Shown: positions 18,759 to 27,978 of the stretch, one piece after another
Layout: every line of letters begins with the position of its first letter
How positions within the stretch are numbered: the first letter of the stretch is position 1
Source: Flavobacteriales bacterium
GTDB lineage: Bacteria > Bacteroidota > Bacteroidia > NS11-12g > UBA9320
Direction: 5' to 3'
Assembly (NCBI GenBank): GCA_020635455.1
Contig: JACJZT010000002.1
Location: 533,273 to 597,272 of the forward strand
DNA length: 64,000 nucleotides
Position numbers and translations under genes: made by a program
The notes under the pieces: model-generated
Told to the model about the DNA's origin: nothing
Seen by the model: only the letters and a program-made list of their open reading frames with translations
Databases searched by the model: none

Positions 18759-20885
18759 TTATTGAGCGCCCAGCTCATCCAGTAAGCGATTGGTATTACC
18801 GACGTTTTTCATTACATACAATACAAAACGTATGTCAACCCCGATGGATCTGCTGTATTCCTCATTCCATGCATAATCGTTTATGGTTGCGGTATAGGCT
18901 CTGTCGAAATTCACACCAATAAGCTTACCGTCTGCATCCAGGATGGGGCTTCCTGAGTTACCACCGGTTGTATCCATGTTGTACAACATGCCTACTACAA
19001 CATCGTTCTTTGCGGGGTCCTTAAGATTGTCGGAAGCTTCAGCGGTTTTATAGATCTTAATAATGTTATCTTCGAGCTTATAATCCGGATCTGTATTGGC
19101 TTTTTCCAAAATACCTTTTAGATAGGTAAACGGATGATTGTAAACCGCATCTTCAGGACTGTACCCTTTAATGTAACCATACGTTAATCGCAGGGTAGCA
19201 TTCGCATCCGGAATAAAGGTATTGTCGTAATAATTCATTTTTATTTCGGTAAATAATGGCATCAAAGCATTAATGATATCGTTGCGGTCGGATAATTCCT
19301 GAAAATAGATATTTGCCTCATCACTCACTTTTTGGGCAAACTTCATCATGGCCTCTTTTTGACCGAAGAATTTATACATATCGTTCTTTATTAACTCTCC
19401 CGTTGCGACGTTGTCTTTTAATTTTGAAGACCTGTATAGTTTTTGAACAAACTTTTCTATGGCTTGTTCATGATTGCCTTTTCCGGTGATGTCTTTTAAA
19501 AACAAGGGCTGAACATCTTCCGGCAATCGATCTAGTTGAAGTAAAAGCTGCAATAAATAATCCTGATCCATTTCAGGGTCATAGATCCTGTAAGATTTAA
19601 AAAAATCACTGATTATTTCATCCTTATTCGAGTGAAGATTGGCCATTTTGGCTTCCTTGCCCTTAATGTTTGTAAGTTCTTTATTTCGGTTGTTTATGAA
19701 ATTGGCTGCAAAAAATACTGAAACGGAACGATACATTTCCTTTAGGATCAAATCTCTGCGGGCATACTTTAAATTAAGATCGTAGGCCGAATCAATGCTT
19801 GGAATGACTTTGGAATATTTTTTGGCAAAAACCGGATTCTGAGAAACGAACTTTTTTAGTTTTTCATTTTCTTCATATTTTTCTTTGATGACGTTGGTGC
19901 GTGTTAAACCCTGTATTTTACCCTTAAAATTTTTCGAAGTATTGGCTAATCTTTTTATGTAACTTGCTACAAGAATGTTTCTGGCTTCATCCTTACCGGC
20001 CCATTTTTGTAATGAACTTATCTGGTATTCGTACCAGTCCGCTATAAATGGCAAAGTATGCATTTTCTGATATTCGAGAAACTTATAGGGCTGATGCCGA
20101 TACGTTCTTCCGGGATATCCTAGAATAAATGCGAAATCGTTCTCCTTTACGCCGTTAAAATTGATTTCAAGGTGTTTTTTGGGTTTGTAAGGTTCGTTGT
20201 TTTCGTAGGCTCTCACAAATGAAAAATCTGCATTATGTCGTGGCCAGACCCAATTGTCGGTTTCACCTCCAAATTCACCTACGGTTCGGGGCGGTACATA
20301 CACCAAACGAATGTCATTCAGCACTTTATATCTGAAAAGTGTATAGATCTTGCCCGTAGACATTTCTGAGATCTCCAGGGTCAGCTGAGGATGTTTCTCC
20401 GTTTCTTCCTTAATGATGGCCACGCCATTGGCCTTAATGATCTCACTTTTCTCGAAAAAGCTCATTTCATCCCTTACACCTTTTAATACCCTTTCACTAA
20501 CATCGGCATAGGATTGGGTGATCTTGCAGGTCATTCTGGTTTTTATCTCACTTGCATTATCCGGAGCATAAAAACCATTGTCAATGTAATTGTTTTCGGG
20601 AGTACTTGCAGCAGCGGCGGCGCCAAAGGCACAATGGTGATTGGTAATGATCAAACCTTCATCGCTGACAAAGGAACCTGTACATCCGTCAATTCTTACC
20701 AGTGCATCAATCAAACCGATGCCACCCGGATTGTAGACTTCTGATACCGGAATCTTAAGACCGGCCTTATTCAGGCCAATGGTACTTATCTGACTGAGCA
20801 AATACATTCCCTCATCGGGATTGCCCGGTTTGAAAGACAGCAACAGGAATACAGCGCTAAGTAAAATGGTTTTTATAATTTTCAT
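18759..20885 (-). CDS. S46 family dipeptidyl-peptidase, DPP11-like by specificity residue
   Basis: A 708-residue protein with an N-terminal signal segment (IIKTILLSAVFLLLSF). The serine-peptidase triad is visible: His84 in TNHHCAFG, an Asp in ETDNWVWPRHNADF (about 226) and Ser644 in GGNSGSPI. In S46 enzymes the residue 18 positions after the catalytic Ser decides P1 specificity: Gly in DPP7 (hydrophobic), Arg or Ser in DPP11 (Asp/Glu), from work on Porphyromonas enzymes (Ser655/Arg673). Here that position is Arg662 (NFDRAY), so Asp/Glu-X dipeptide release in the periplasm is predicted. Length matches the family (~700-720). It follows the MlaFE-type genes on the same strand. Confidence 0.9.
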   Translation of the reverse strand: MKIIKTILLSAVFLLLSFKPGNPDEGMYLLSQISTIGLNKAGLKIPVSEVYNPGGIGLIDALVRIDGCTGSFVSDEGLIITNHHCAFGAAAAASTPENNYIDNGFYAPDNASEIKTRMTCKITQSYADVSERVLKGVRDEMSFFEKSEIIKANGVAIIKEETEKHPQLTLEISEMSTGKIYTLFRYKVLNDIRLVYVPPRTVGEFGGETDNWVWPRHNADFSFVRAYENNEPYKPKKHLEINFNGVKENDFAFILGYPGRTYRHQPYKFLEYQKMHTLPFIADWYEYQISSLQKWAGKDEARNILVASYIKRLANTSKNFKGKIQGLTRTNVIKEKYEENEKLKKFVSQNPVFAKKYSKVIPSIDSAYDLNLKYARRDLILKEMYRSVSVFFAANFINNRNKELTNIKGKEAKMANLHSNKDEIISDFFKSYRIYDPEMDQDYLLQLLLQLDRLPEDVQPLFLKDITGKGNHEQAIEKFVQKLYRSSKLKDNVATGELIKNDMYKFFGQKEAMMKFAQKVSDEANIYFQELSDRNDIINALMPLFTEIKMNYYDNTFIPDANATLRLTYGYIKGYSPEDAVYNHPFTYLKGILEKANTDPDYKLEDNIIKIYKTAEASDNLKDPAKNDVVVGMLYNMDTTGGNSGSPILDADGKLIGVNFDRAYTATINDYAWNEEYSRSIGVDIRFVLYVMKNVGNTNRLLDELGAQ

Positions 20886-20910
20886 AATGCTTAATTAAAT
20901 TCGGATCGGA

Positions 20911-21642
20911 CTATTCTATGTAAGAGGCTTTCAGAAATTCCTGTAATTCCTTAACACCGGATTTACGTACTTCTGATTTGGTGCCTTCCCACCATTTCTG
21001 ACCATCATAAATAAATATGATCTTATCACCTATGTCAAAAACCGTTTTCATATCATGAGTATTGATAACGGTGGTCATGTTGAAGTCTTCAGTAATTTCA
21101 AGGATAAGATCATCGATAACCCTGGAAGTGATTGGATCCAGGCCGGAATTTGGTTCATCACAAAAAAGGTATTTTATGTCGAGAGCAATGGCTCTGGCAA
21201 TACCTACCCTTTTTTTCATTCCACCGCTAATTTCGGAAGGGAACTTGTGATTAATGTTTTCAAGATGGACCCTCTGAAGACAAAAATTCACCCTTTCGAG
21301 CCGTTCTTCCTTGCTCATTTGAGTAAACATTTTCAGAGGAAAATCAATGTTGTCCTGCACACTCGAAGAATTGAATAGCGCTGATCCCTGAAACAACATA
21401 CCAATGTCTCTGCGGATCTCCTTGGTGGCCATGTAATCGTTATAATCAAGCACACGGTTGTTGTAAGCAATGCTACCGCTGTCGATGTTCATCAAGCCCA
21501 CCATCGAGCGCATTAAAACACTTTTACCCGAACCTGAAGAACCAATTACAAGGTTAATTTTACCGGCATCAAATATGGTGCTGATGCCTTTAAGGACCTT
21601 TTTTTCACCAAACGATTTTACCACATCTTTTAATTCTATCAT
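20911..21642 (-). CDS. ABC transporter ATP-binding protein, MlaF-type
   Basis: A 243-residue ATPase with Walker A GSSGSGKSVLMRS, Q-loop MLFQGSALFNS, signature ISGGMKKRVGIARA, Walker B YLFCDEPNSGLDP and H-loop NTHDMKT. The sequence MLFQGSALFNSSSV and the SGGM-K-R signature are characteristic of MlaF/Ttg2A-type ATPases, which power retrograde or anterograde phospholipid transport between the membranes. The gene lies 3 nt after the MlaE-type permease gene. The substrate-binding MlaD (MCE) gene that completes the system is not adjacent in this window. Confidence 0.9.
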   Translation of the reverse strand: MIELKDVVKSFGEKKVLKGISTIFDAGKINLVIGSSGSGKSVLMRSMVGLMNIDSGSIAYNNRVLDYNDYMATKEIRRDIGMLFQGSALFNSSSVQDNIDFPLKMFTQMSKEERLERVNFCLQRVHLENINHKFPSEISGGMKKRVGIARAIALDIKYLFCDEPNSGLDPITSRVIDDLILEITEDFNMTTVINTHDMKTVFDIGDKIIFIYDGQKWWEGTKSEVRKSGVKELQEFLKASYIE

Positions 21643-21645
21643 ACC

Positions 21646-22401
21646 TTACAACAACAATTCGGCAAGTAAATAATCGGATAAAAGGATCAAAACGGAGCTG
21701 TAAACAACCGCTTTGGTTGAACTGGCACCGACTTCGAGAGCACCACCGCGGGTAATGAAGCCATGAAAGGATGAAACCGAAGTAATGACGAATCCATAGG
21801 TAAAGGCTTTAATCAAGGAAAACTGAAGGGTAAAAAGATCAAAGGTAAGTCTGGCACCCTGTATGAATTCATTAGCTGTCAGAACTCCGGAATAATGTCC
21901 GGCAACAATACCTCCCAATTCACTGAGAAAAATGGAAATGATCACCAGCATCGGGATCATGATAATTCCGGCAATGATCTTTGGTAAGGCCAGAAATGCC
22001 GCTGAATTGATGCCCATCACTTCGAGGGCGTCGATCTCTTCATTAATGCGCATGGTACCAATTTCGGATGCTATATGAGAACCAACCTTTCCTGCAAGAA
22101 CCAAACAAGTGATCGTTGGTGCAAGTTCAAGTATGGTGGAATCACTAACCACGGTCCCAATGGTTGATTTTGGGATCATGGGCGTAACAAGCTGATAGGC
22201 CGTTTGAACCGTGGTAACCGCCCCCTGAAAAATGGAGATCAGTATAACAATCGGCAAAGAACCAATGCCGATCGCAACCATTTCAGTAAAGGTACGTTCA
22301 ACATAAATGGTAAACTTTTCCGGCTTTGAAAACATGCTTTTCAAAAAAAGAAGATACCTGCCGAAATGATAGAAAAAGCTCAAAATCTTATTGAATTGCA
22401 A
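21646..22401 (-). CDS. ABC transporter permease, MlaE family
   Basis: A 251-residue membrane protein with about five hydrophobic helices. The family signature PTITCLVLAGKVGSHIASEIGTM followed by EEIDALEVMGINSAAFLALPK is the conserved cytoplasmic EIGTM-EQI/DAL motif of MlaE/YrbE permeases. It forms the inner-membrane channel of the phospholipid transporter together with the ATPase encoded immediately downstream. It is the first gene of this operon; the upstream 255 nt contain no credible coding sequence. Confidence 0.9.
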   Translation of the reverse strand: MQFNKILSFFYHFGRYLLFLKSMFSKPEKFTIYVERTFTEMVAIGIGSLPIVILISIFQGAVTTVQTAYQLVTPMIPKSTIGTVVSDSTILELAPTITCLVLAGKVGSHIASEIGTMRINEEIDALEVMGINSAAFLALPKIIAGIIMIPMLVIISIFLSELGGIVAGHYSGVLTANEFIQGARLTFDLFTLQFSLIKAFTYGFVITSVSSFHGFITRGGALEVGASSTKAVVYSSVLILLSDYLLAELLL

Positions 22402-22656
22402 TATTAACTAAAAAACCCATACCCTTAAATTCATATTGCACCGGATTAATATAAAAACGACCGGTAATGAAAAAAATTAGGCAGGATGTAAAAAGAAATT
22501 TAATTCATTCGACTTGCGGGCTTGTGCAGTGCGTTTTCAAAGACGCAAGTTTTGGCTTTAGACAAATGCACATTGGCTGAATACGGTTACTAATACGTAA
22601 TTTAGTATTGCACAACGGAGCGCTGTTAGCAGATGTATAATAGTTTCATAGAAGGA
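22402..22656. other. Non-coding stretch with hairpins, possible cassette scar
   Basis: No coding frame is supported. Read on the minus strand, just after the yoeB stop, the sequence CTGCTAACAGCGCTCC is followed by TTGTGCA and, farther on, by its complement TGCACAA, and a small hairpin TGCGTTTTCAAAGACGCA is present. This resembles the left half of the attC-like junctions seen at 49-54 kb, but a matching right core (GTTRRRY) is not evident. The toxin-antitoxin pair may have arrived as a cassette; the evidence is weak. Confidence 0.35.
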
Positions 22657-22914
22657 CTAATCGTAATGAAATCTGCACTTTGCAATAAGAATTTCATCGT
22701 CACGAACTTTATATATTAAACGGTGCTCATTATTTATTCTACGGGACCAAAAGCCTTTGAACTTATACTTTAATGGTTCCGGCTTACCAACACCTGAAAA
22801 AGGGTTTCTGGAAATATCTTTTAACAATTCATTGATTCTTGCCATCATTTTCTTGTCGGTCTTTTGCCAATACAAATAATCTTCCCAGGATTCGTCAACG
22901 AAGATGTATTTCAT
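22657..22914 (-). CDS. yoeB: YoeB-type toxin, ribosome-dependent mRNA endonuclease
   Basis: An 85-residue protein of the RelE/ParE superfamily. The three catalytic positions of E. coli YoeB fall at identical numbers: Glu46 (GKPEPLKY), Arg65 (NNEHRL) and His83 (KCRFHY), and the motif WSRRINNEHRLIYKV is typical. The toxin cleaves mRNA in the ribosomal A site and inhibits translation initiation. The start overlaps the antitoxin stop by 4 nt (ATGA), which couples translation so that antitoxin is made first. Confidence 0.95.
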   Translation of the reverse strand: MKYIFVDESWEDYLYWQKTDKKMMARINELLKDISRNPFSGVGKPEPLKYKFKGFWSRRINNEHRLIYKVRDDEILIAKCRFHYD

Positions 22915-23165
22915 TCTTCAATAAGGTTTTTTTCAAATGAGTTTCCTTTAGAAAGTTTTTCAATGGCCGAATCCAACCTGGTTTCATTTGCCTTAGAAGA
23001 TAGCTCATGATTGGTTGCAAGCAGAGAATTGTATTCTACTAATGACATAATAACGACACCGTTGTCCTTACCTCTATTGATAATTAACGTTTCAAAATTC
23101 TGAGAAACCCGGTCAAAATATTTCTTAATGTCCTTTCTGAAATCAGAGATTGTGGTTGTTAACAT
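22911..23165 (-). CDS. yefM: YefM-type antitoxin
   Basis: An 84-residue protein of the Phd/YefM family: TISDFRKDIKKYFDRV is the DNA-binding N-terminal half, with NRGKDNGVVIMSLVEYNSL following, and the acidic C-terminal tail would wrap around YoeB. It neutralises the toxin and represses its own operon. Immediately upstream lie three GTACAA elements and a -7 motif, consistent with autoregulation. It is the first gene of the pair. Confidence 0.93.
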   Translation of the reverse strand: MLTTTISDFRKDIKKYFDRVSQNFETLIINRGKDNGVVIMSLVEYNSLLATNHELSSKANETRLDSAIEKLSKGNSFEKNLIEE

Positions 23166-23168
23166 AAT

Positions 23169-23199
23169 TGTACAAACTTAAGTACAAATATAGGTACAA
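23169..23199 (-). promoter_or_regulatory. yefM-yoeB promoter with three operator half-sites
   Basis: GTACAA occurs on the plus strand at 23170, 23182 and 23194, exactly 12 bp apart; the first copy is part of TGTACA (23169-23174), the core hexamer bound by E. coli YefM. On the minus strand TATATTTG, a perfect -7 element, lies between the second and third copies and overlaps one of them. Binding of YefM here would block the promoter. Family knowledge: YefM binds TGTACA-centred palindromes. Confidence 0.75.
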
Positions 23200-23356
23200 T
23201 TATTTTTAAAACCGGGACAATATAAAAGTTTGCTCCTTGCCTTGAGAATGTTGAAAACATCTTGTTGCAATCTTAATACTCTCAGGAAATATTAATACAA
23301 TTTGGTATACATAAACGCTTGTTCGTAAATTCGCCATGCAAAGAAGACATAACAAT

Positions 23357-24061
23357 ATGGCAAAAGTATTAATTACAGGTGGATCAAAAGGCATGGGCAG
23401 AAGCATGGTGGAACTGTTTGCAAAAAACGGAAATGAAGTAGCCACCTGTTCCCGAAACCTTAAAGACCTTGAAGATCTGAAAAAGGATATTTTTAACAAG
23501 TACCAGAACCGAAACATTTACATTGACACCCTTGAAGCTACCTCAAAAGAAGATGTGCAGAGATTTGGTAAGAAAGTCCTTTTGGAATTCGGCTGTCCGG
23601 ATATTCTGGTAAACAATACCGGTATTTTTTTAACCGGGCAGATCCATAATGAAGAAGACGGTTTGTTTGAAAAACAAATGAATACAAATCTTGCTTCTTC
23701 TTATCATTTAACCCGGGTATTTCTCAATGATTTTATGAAGAGACGAAGCGGCTATATTTTTAACATATGCAGTATTGCAAGCATTACGGCTTATGCAGGT
23801 GGTGGAACCTATACCATGAGTAAATTTGCGATGCTTGCCTTTTCTAAGGTTTTAAGAGAAGAACTTATGGATTTTAACGTTCGGGTCACGGCAGTTTTGC
23901 CCGGTGCCACAAGAACCTCAAGCTGGGATGGTACGGAACATCCGGTTGAAAGATTTATACAACCGGAAGACATCGCAAAATTGATCTACGATTTTGCAAA
24001 CTCACCCGAAACCATGGTCGTGGAAGAAGTGATCGTTCGACCTCTGAAAGGAGACATTTAA
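23357..24061 (+). CDS. Short-chain dehydrogenase/reductase
   Basis: The start at 23357 gives MAKVLITGGSKGMGRSM, the normal SDR beginning; an earlier ATG at 23336 would add seven unusual residues. Features are the cofactor motif TGGSKGMG, NNTGIF in place of the usual NNAG, the catalytic Ser in ICSIASITAYAG, and Tyr/Lys in YTMSKFA. The C-terminus (VLPGATRTSSW) is standard. It is an NAD(P)-dependent oxidoreductase of classical SDR size (~234 aa). The substrate cannot be predicted. The Ala-to-Thr change in NNAG is uncommon but tolerated. Confidence 0.88.
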   Translation: MAKVLITGGSKGMGRSMVELFAKNGNEVATCSRNLKDLEDLKKDIFNKYQNRNIYIDTLEATSKEDVQRFGKKVLLEFGCPDILVNNTGIFLTGQIHNEEDGLFEKQMNTNLASSYHLTRVFLNDFMKRRSGYIFNICSIASITAYAGGGTYTMSKFAMLAFSKVLREELMDFNVRVTAVLPGATRTSSWDGTEHPVERFIQPEDIAKLIYDFANSPETMVVEEVIVRPLKGDI

Positions 24062-24199
24062 GATGGAATGAAAGTTCAGTTTAGGTCACCCACAAGTCAG
24101 AATCAGAGCCTTAAACACATATCTGACGCTGCTTTTACAGCCATCTTGCGTTAATATAACACGCCTTAATTTTTCATTATTTTAATTTAAAAAAAATCA

Positions 24200-24207
24200 T
24201 ATTTTTG
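24200..24207 (+). promoter_or_regulatory. -7 promoter element of the T9SS cargo gene
   Basis: TATTTTTG matches TAnnTTTG and lies 14 nt upstream of the start codon at 24222. No clear TTG is found 19 nt upstream, so only the -7 element is supported. Confidence 0.45.
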
Positions 24208-24221
24208 CAGCATTAAACATA

Positions 24222-25505
24222 ATGAACATGATAAAGAAAACATTACTTGGTCTTGGAGTCGTTGCGATGGCATTCAGCTCATTTGCTCAATTGACCCACG
24301 AAACTCCCAGATTCCCTAAAACAGGTAGTCCTGTTGAAGTTGATTTCATTAAAAACGATCCTTCTGTTGCAAAATTCGCTAAAAAAGGTGGTTTACAAGG
24401 TTCCGGATGGTACAATTATTTCAGAAGCCTTGGTCAGGGTGGTGAAACTTTCGTTTATTTCGGTGATGCAGCTTTATGGCCGGATTCATTGCCTGTGATC
24501 GTTTATCCTTCTCCAACGGATCAGGCACATGCATGGTGGTTTGGAGCCGGGCAGTGTTTTGACCCAACAAGTGAATGGTTTCAGGATGCAGATGCTCCTC
24601 AGCTAACCGGATTCAACAGATACTCAATTGACTCAGTTGCTTTCAGATATAAATATCGTCATGCAGTTCCCGGTTCGGTAGATACCTTAACCATTGATTT
24701 TTTCAACGATGATAAACTGGTACCTTTAGTATTTACTTCAGGCGACAGAGCGTATGCTCCTGTTTATATTAAAGGCATCAACCGGTCGAATGCAGTTTCC
24801 AGCACCGTTCAGATACTTTTGGACGATACTTACGATACTGAATCTTTCTTTTTCCCTACCAGTAATTCATATTCCAAAAACATGGAGATCGCACTTCCTT
24901 CCGTAATGAATGTTAAAGAAGGTGGTAAAATGGCCTTCACCATCAATTACAAGCCGGGTGTGAGTTATGCATACGGAGATACTTTGATCACCGGCAGGGA
25001 TTCTGTAAACGTTCCGGTTAAGCAAACCAACACATTTCAGCCTTATTACATTCAGGCCGAAACCGGTATTCCTGACAACTCTCACAACTACGCTCTAACT
25101 GTAATGGACAATCAGAGATACGGTACCCGTTCTCCGGAATGGTATTATCCTAACAGTGGTTACACAAAGATCCGTCACCTTGATGCTTGGTTTAAATTAA
25201 CCTATTACAATTTAAGTGCAAAGGATATCAACAACAGCGGTTATGGTTTAGGATCTGTTTATCCAAACCCGGTAAAAGCCGGACAAGATGTTAAGATAGA
25301 GTTCGCCTTAGGTAAAGGTGAATTGGTTAACATTCAGTTGTTTAATGTTTTAGGCAGCAAAGTTGCCGATGTGGCTTCAGGTAAATACTCAGCCGGCGAG
25401 AACAGCGTTGTATTCAATACTTCTAAGCTAACTCCGGGTGTTTATCTTTACACCTTATCAGCAGGTTCATTCAAAGCCTCAAAGAAAATCACAATTGTAG
25501 ATTAA
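24222..25505 (+). CDS. T9SS-secreted protein with C-terminal sorting domain, 427 aa
   Basis: The signal peptide (LLGLGVVAMAFSSFAQ) is followed by a ~310-residue beta-rich region rich in Tyr, Asp and Ser with no recognised enzyme motif. The last ~80 residues are a type A T9SS sorting domain: GSVYPNPVKAGQDVKIEF, NIQLFNVLGSKVADV, GVYLYTLSAGSFKASKKI. The protein should cross the outer membrane through the type IX system and have this domain removed. An in-frame ATG at 24228 could also be the start. A strong terminator follows, so it is a single-gene unit. Confidence 0.88.
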   Translation: MNMIKKTLLGLGVVAMAFSSFAQLTHETPRFPKTGSPVEVDFIKNDPSVAKFAKKGGLQGSGWYNYFRSLGQGGETFVYFGDAALWPDSLPVIVYPSPTDQAHAWWFGAGQCFDPTSEWFQDADAPQLTGFNRYSIDSVAFRYKYRHAVPGSVDTLTIDFFNDDKLVPLVFTSGDRAYAPVYIKGINRSNAVSSTVQILLDDTYDTESFFFPTSNSYSKNMEIALPSVMNVKEGGKMAFTINYKPGVSYAYGDTLITGRDSVNVPVKQTNTFQPYYIQAETGIPDNSHNYALTVMDNQRYGTRSPEWYYPNSGYTKIRHLDAWFKLTYYNLSAKDINNSGYGLGSVYPNPVKAGQDVKIEFALGKGELVNIQLFNVLGSKVADVASGKYSAGENSVVFNTSKLTPGVYLYTLSAGSFKASKKITIVD

Positions 25506-25524
25506 ATAATCTTAAATTAGCATT

Positions 25525-25557
25525 AAAAAGAGGTTGTTTCACAAACAACCTCTTTTT
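25525..25557 (+). terminator. Strong intrinsic terminator
   Basis: AAAAAGAGGTTGTTT (25525-25539) pairs perfectly over 15 bp with AAACAACCTCTTTTT (25543-25557) around a CAC loop, followed by T residues. It ends the T9SS cargo transcript 20 nt after the stop. Confidence 0.95.
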
Positions 25558-25560
25558 TTT

Positions 25561-25884
25561 GATTTTAATTTAAGAGTTCAGAACTGGCCCCCAAAATCTA
25601 TTTCTAAATCCATCATTTTCAATATCTTTTAACTTGAGTAGTCAATAGTTAATTACACACATTTTCTTCATAAAATCGTTATGAATTATTACTCAAGCTA
25701 AACAAACCTGTAAGAATCTTTGGTCCGCCCAACCCTTTTTCATAAGCGCTTTAAAATTGACATTCAAAATAAAAAGCTAAAGACTTGCTTGCTTAATTCA
25801 GTATTAATGAGTATCCGTTTCGTAAACATCTATTTTAAGGCTTGGCAATGGCTCTAATTACAAATTCATTTTTCCAAGCTATAC
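25561..25884. other. AT-rich intergenic stretch without visible gene
   Basis: Between the terminator and the next promoter I see no coding frame, RNA fold or repeat that I can support. Confidence 0.5.
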
Positions 25885-25914
25885 TTGTATTAGACAGTTT
25901 ATGACTTATATTTG
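25885..25914 (+). promoter_or_regulatory. Canonical Bacteroidota promoter of the 675-aa gene
   Basis: TTG (25885-25887) and TATATTTG (25907-25914) are separated by exactly 19 nt, matching the consensus TTG-N19-TAnnTTTG of the primary sigma factor of this phylum. The start codon is 34 nt downstream. This is the best promoter match in the window. Confidence 0.8.
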
Positions 25915-25948
25915 ACAAAACAATGTTCAATAACTAAATTTAACAAAC

Positions 25949-27976
25949 ATGAAAAGCAAAGCTTATTACATTCTATTAATTGCCGGGCTGGTTATTTCAC
26001 AACTGTCTGTAGCTCAGGCTCCTGAAGGTTTTAATTACCAGGCCGTTGTAAGAGACGGCACGGGTAAAGTAATTAACAAAGGAAATGTGGGGGTTCGGTT
26101 TACGATTCATCAGACAACTCTTGTGGGAAGCACCGTTTATCAGGAAAGGCAAGCCTTGATCACCAATGAATACGGTTTGATCTCGGCGGTCATTGGAAAA
26201 GGCTCTGCTCTTATGGGTCAGTTTGATAACATCTTATGGGGAATGGACAAATATTTTCTGCAAGTTGAAATTGACCCTGCCGGAGGAAGCAATTATACGG
26301 ATATGGGGGCTTCCCAGTTAATGAGTGTACCCTATGCCCTAAATGCTAAAGTTGCTAAATCAATAGAAGGGGGAATTCAAATGGATTGGACCAAAGCAGG
26401 AAACGATATATACAACAACAATAAAGGTAATGTTGGAATTGGGAGTATGGGAACCATGTATAAGCTATCGGTTAGAGACAGTATTGGCACGTCCGGTATT
26501 ATGAACATCGAAAATGCAGACTCCAATGGTTTTGCGGGAATTTACTTTCAATCTGGTGTTGACCGAAGAGGTTGGATTGGTCATTTCGGAACAAACGGAT
26601 GGGATAAGAATAATTCCTTTCAAATAGGTTCCAGGGATTCCACGAACTTAACTTTAAGTACAGGACCAAAATCTAGACTTACCATAGACGGTATTGACGG
26701 GAATGTAGGTATTGGTATTGATACGCCAAAATATAAATTAGCAGTTAATGGAGATATCGCCATGACACACAACTGGGCTCTTGTATCACAAAATTACGAT
26801 GGTTCTCCTTCGATCTATTTATGGCCAAGGTATGGATCGACCAACAAAACCTTTTTTAATTATGGTGAAGGTGGATTTGACATTCGCAATAATGCAAGTA
26901 ACGTCACCATGCGAATGGATGATGTCGGTAATGTTAGTGTTGGTCCTTACTCTCCCCTTGCAAAATTTCAGGTTGACGGTGAGTCTACCAATTATGCAAT
27001 GAGAGTGAGAGTTGATGGTGGTACACGTTTTACGGTTGACGGAAATGGAGGAACTGCTATCGGTACACTAACTACACCTCCGGCAAATGGATTGTACGTA
27101 TATGGTGATGTAGGTTTAGGTACAACAACCCCTGCTGCTAAACTGGATGTAAGGGGAGATATTTACAGTAGCGGAAACGTTGGATTAGGCACTACAACCC
27201 CGGCTGCCAAACTTGACGTTAAAGGTGGTATACTTGTTTCAGGAAACTCAGGTTTTGGGACCACCACACCTTCAGATCGAATCCATGTGGTCGGTGCATT
27301 CCGCATGACAGGCGGTACCGGTTGGCTCAATACATCTGCTGATAATTCACAAGGAAACGCAAGCTTTGGAGGAACAGCTTATGGAAACGTTAAATTGACC
27401 GTGAGTAGCAATCAAACTTTTGGTCTATATCTGAACGGCGCAAGCGCAGGAACGGCTTTGTATGTTATTGGAACGGCAGGTATTACCGGTAATTTGTCAA
27501 AAGGAGGAGGATCTTTCAAGATCGATCATCCTCTTGATCCTGCGAATAAATTCCTCTACCACAGTTTTGTTGAAAGTCCGGATATGATGAACATTTATAA
27601 TGGCAATATCACAACGGATGCCAATGGAACAGCTGTTGTTAAAATGCCTGATTATTTTGAAGCACTTAATATGGAATTCAGATATCAGCTTACTGTGATT
27701 GGAACATTTGCACAGGCTATTGTAGCCGAGGAGTTATCAAACAATCAATTTGTGATTAAAACAAACCAGCCAAATATTAAAGTTAGCTGGCAAGTAACAG
27801 GAATACGTCATGATGCCTTTGCTAACAAAAACAGGATACCGGGAGAGGTTGAAAAAACAGGAAAGGAAAAAGGAAAATACATTCATCCCGAAGCCTTTGG
27901 TCTGACTGAGGACATGAGAATTGATCTTACCGAAAAGGTTACAGAAACTATAGCCCCTATTAAAGAAACCAGGTAA
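25949..27976 (+). CDS. Secreted stalk-like repeat protein (tail-fibre/adhesin type), 675 aa
   Basis: The signal peptide (YYILLIAGLVISQLSVAQA) is followed by an N-terminal domain of a kind common in Bacteroidota (FNYQAVVRDGTGKVINKGNVGVRFTI, ~30-140). The central region repeats Gly-rich units such as GNVGIG...KLAVNGDI and VGLGTTTPAAKLDVRG (three or more copies), which form trimeric beta-helical stalks in phage tail fibres and related adhesins. The C-terminal ~150 residues are a distinct domain (FLYHSFVESPDMMNIYNGN). No S74 autochaperone or T9SS signal is seen. The next gene starts 3 nt later and carries a T9SS domain, so the two are co-expressed. Confidence 0.82.
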   Translation: MKSKAYYILLIAGLVISQLSVAQAPEGFNYQAVVRDGTGKVINKGNVGVRFTIHQTTLVGSTVYQERQALITNEYGLISAVIGKGSALMGQFDNILWGMDKYFLQVEIDPAGGSNYTDMGASQLMSVPYALNAKVAKSIEGGIQMDWTKAGNDIYNNNKGNVGIGSMGTMYKLSVRDSIGTSGIMNIENADSNGFAGIYFQSGVDRRGWIGHFGTNGWDKNNSFQIGSRDSTNLTLSTGPKSRLTIDGIDGNVGIGIDTPKYKLAVNGDIAMTHNWALVSQNYDGSPSIYLWPRYGSTNKTFFNYGEGGFDIRNNASNVTMRMDDVGNVSVGPYSPLAKFQVDGESTNYAMRVRVDGGTRFTVDGNGGTAIGTLTTPPANGLYVYGDVGLGTTTPAAKLDVRGDIYSSGNVGLGTTTPAAKLDVKGGILVSGNSGFGTTTPSDRIHVVGAFRMTGGTGWLNTSADNSQGNASFGGTAYGNVKLTVSSNQTFGLYLNGASAGTALYVIGTAGITGNLSKGGGSFKIDHPLDPANKFLYHSFVESPDMMNIYNGNITTDANGTAVVKMPDYFEALNMEFRYQLTVIGTFAQAIVAEELSNNQFVIKTNQPNIKVSWQVTGIRHDAFANKNRIPGEVEKTGKEKGKYIHPEAFGLTEDMRIDLTEKVTETIAPIKETR

Positions 27977-27978
27977 TC

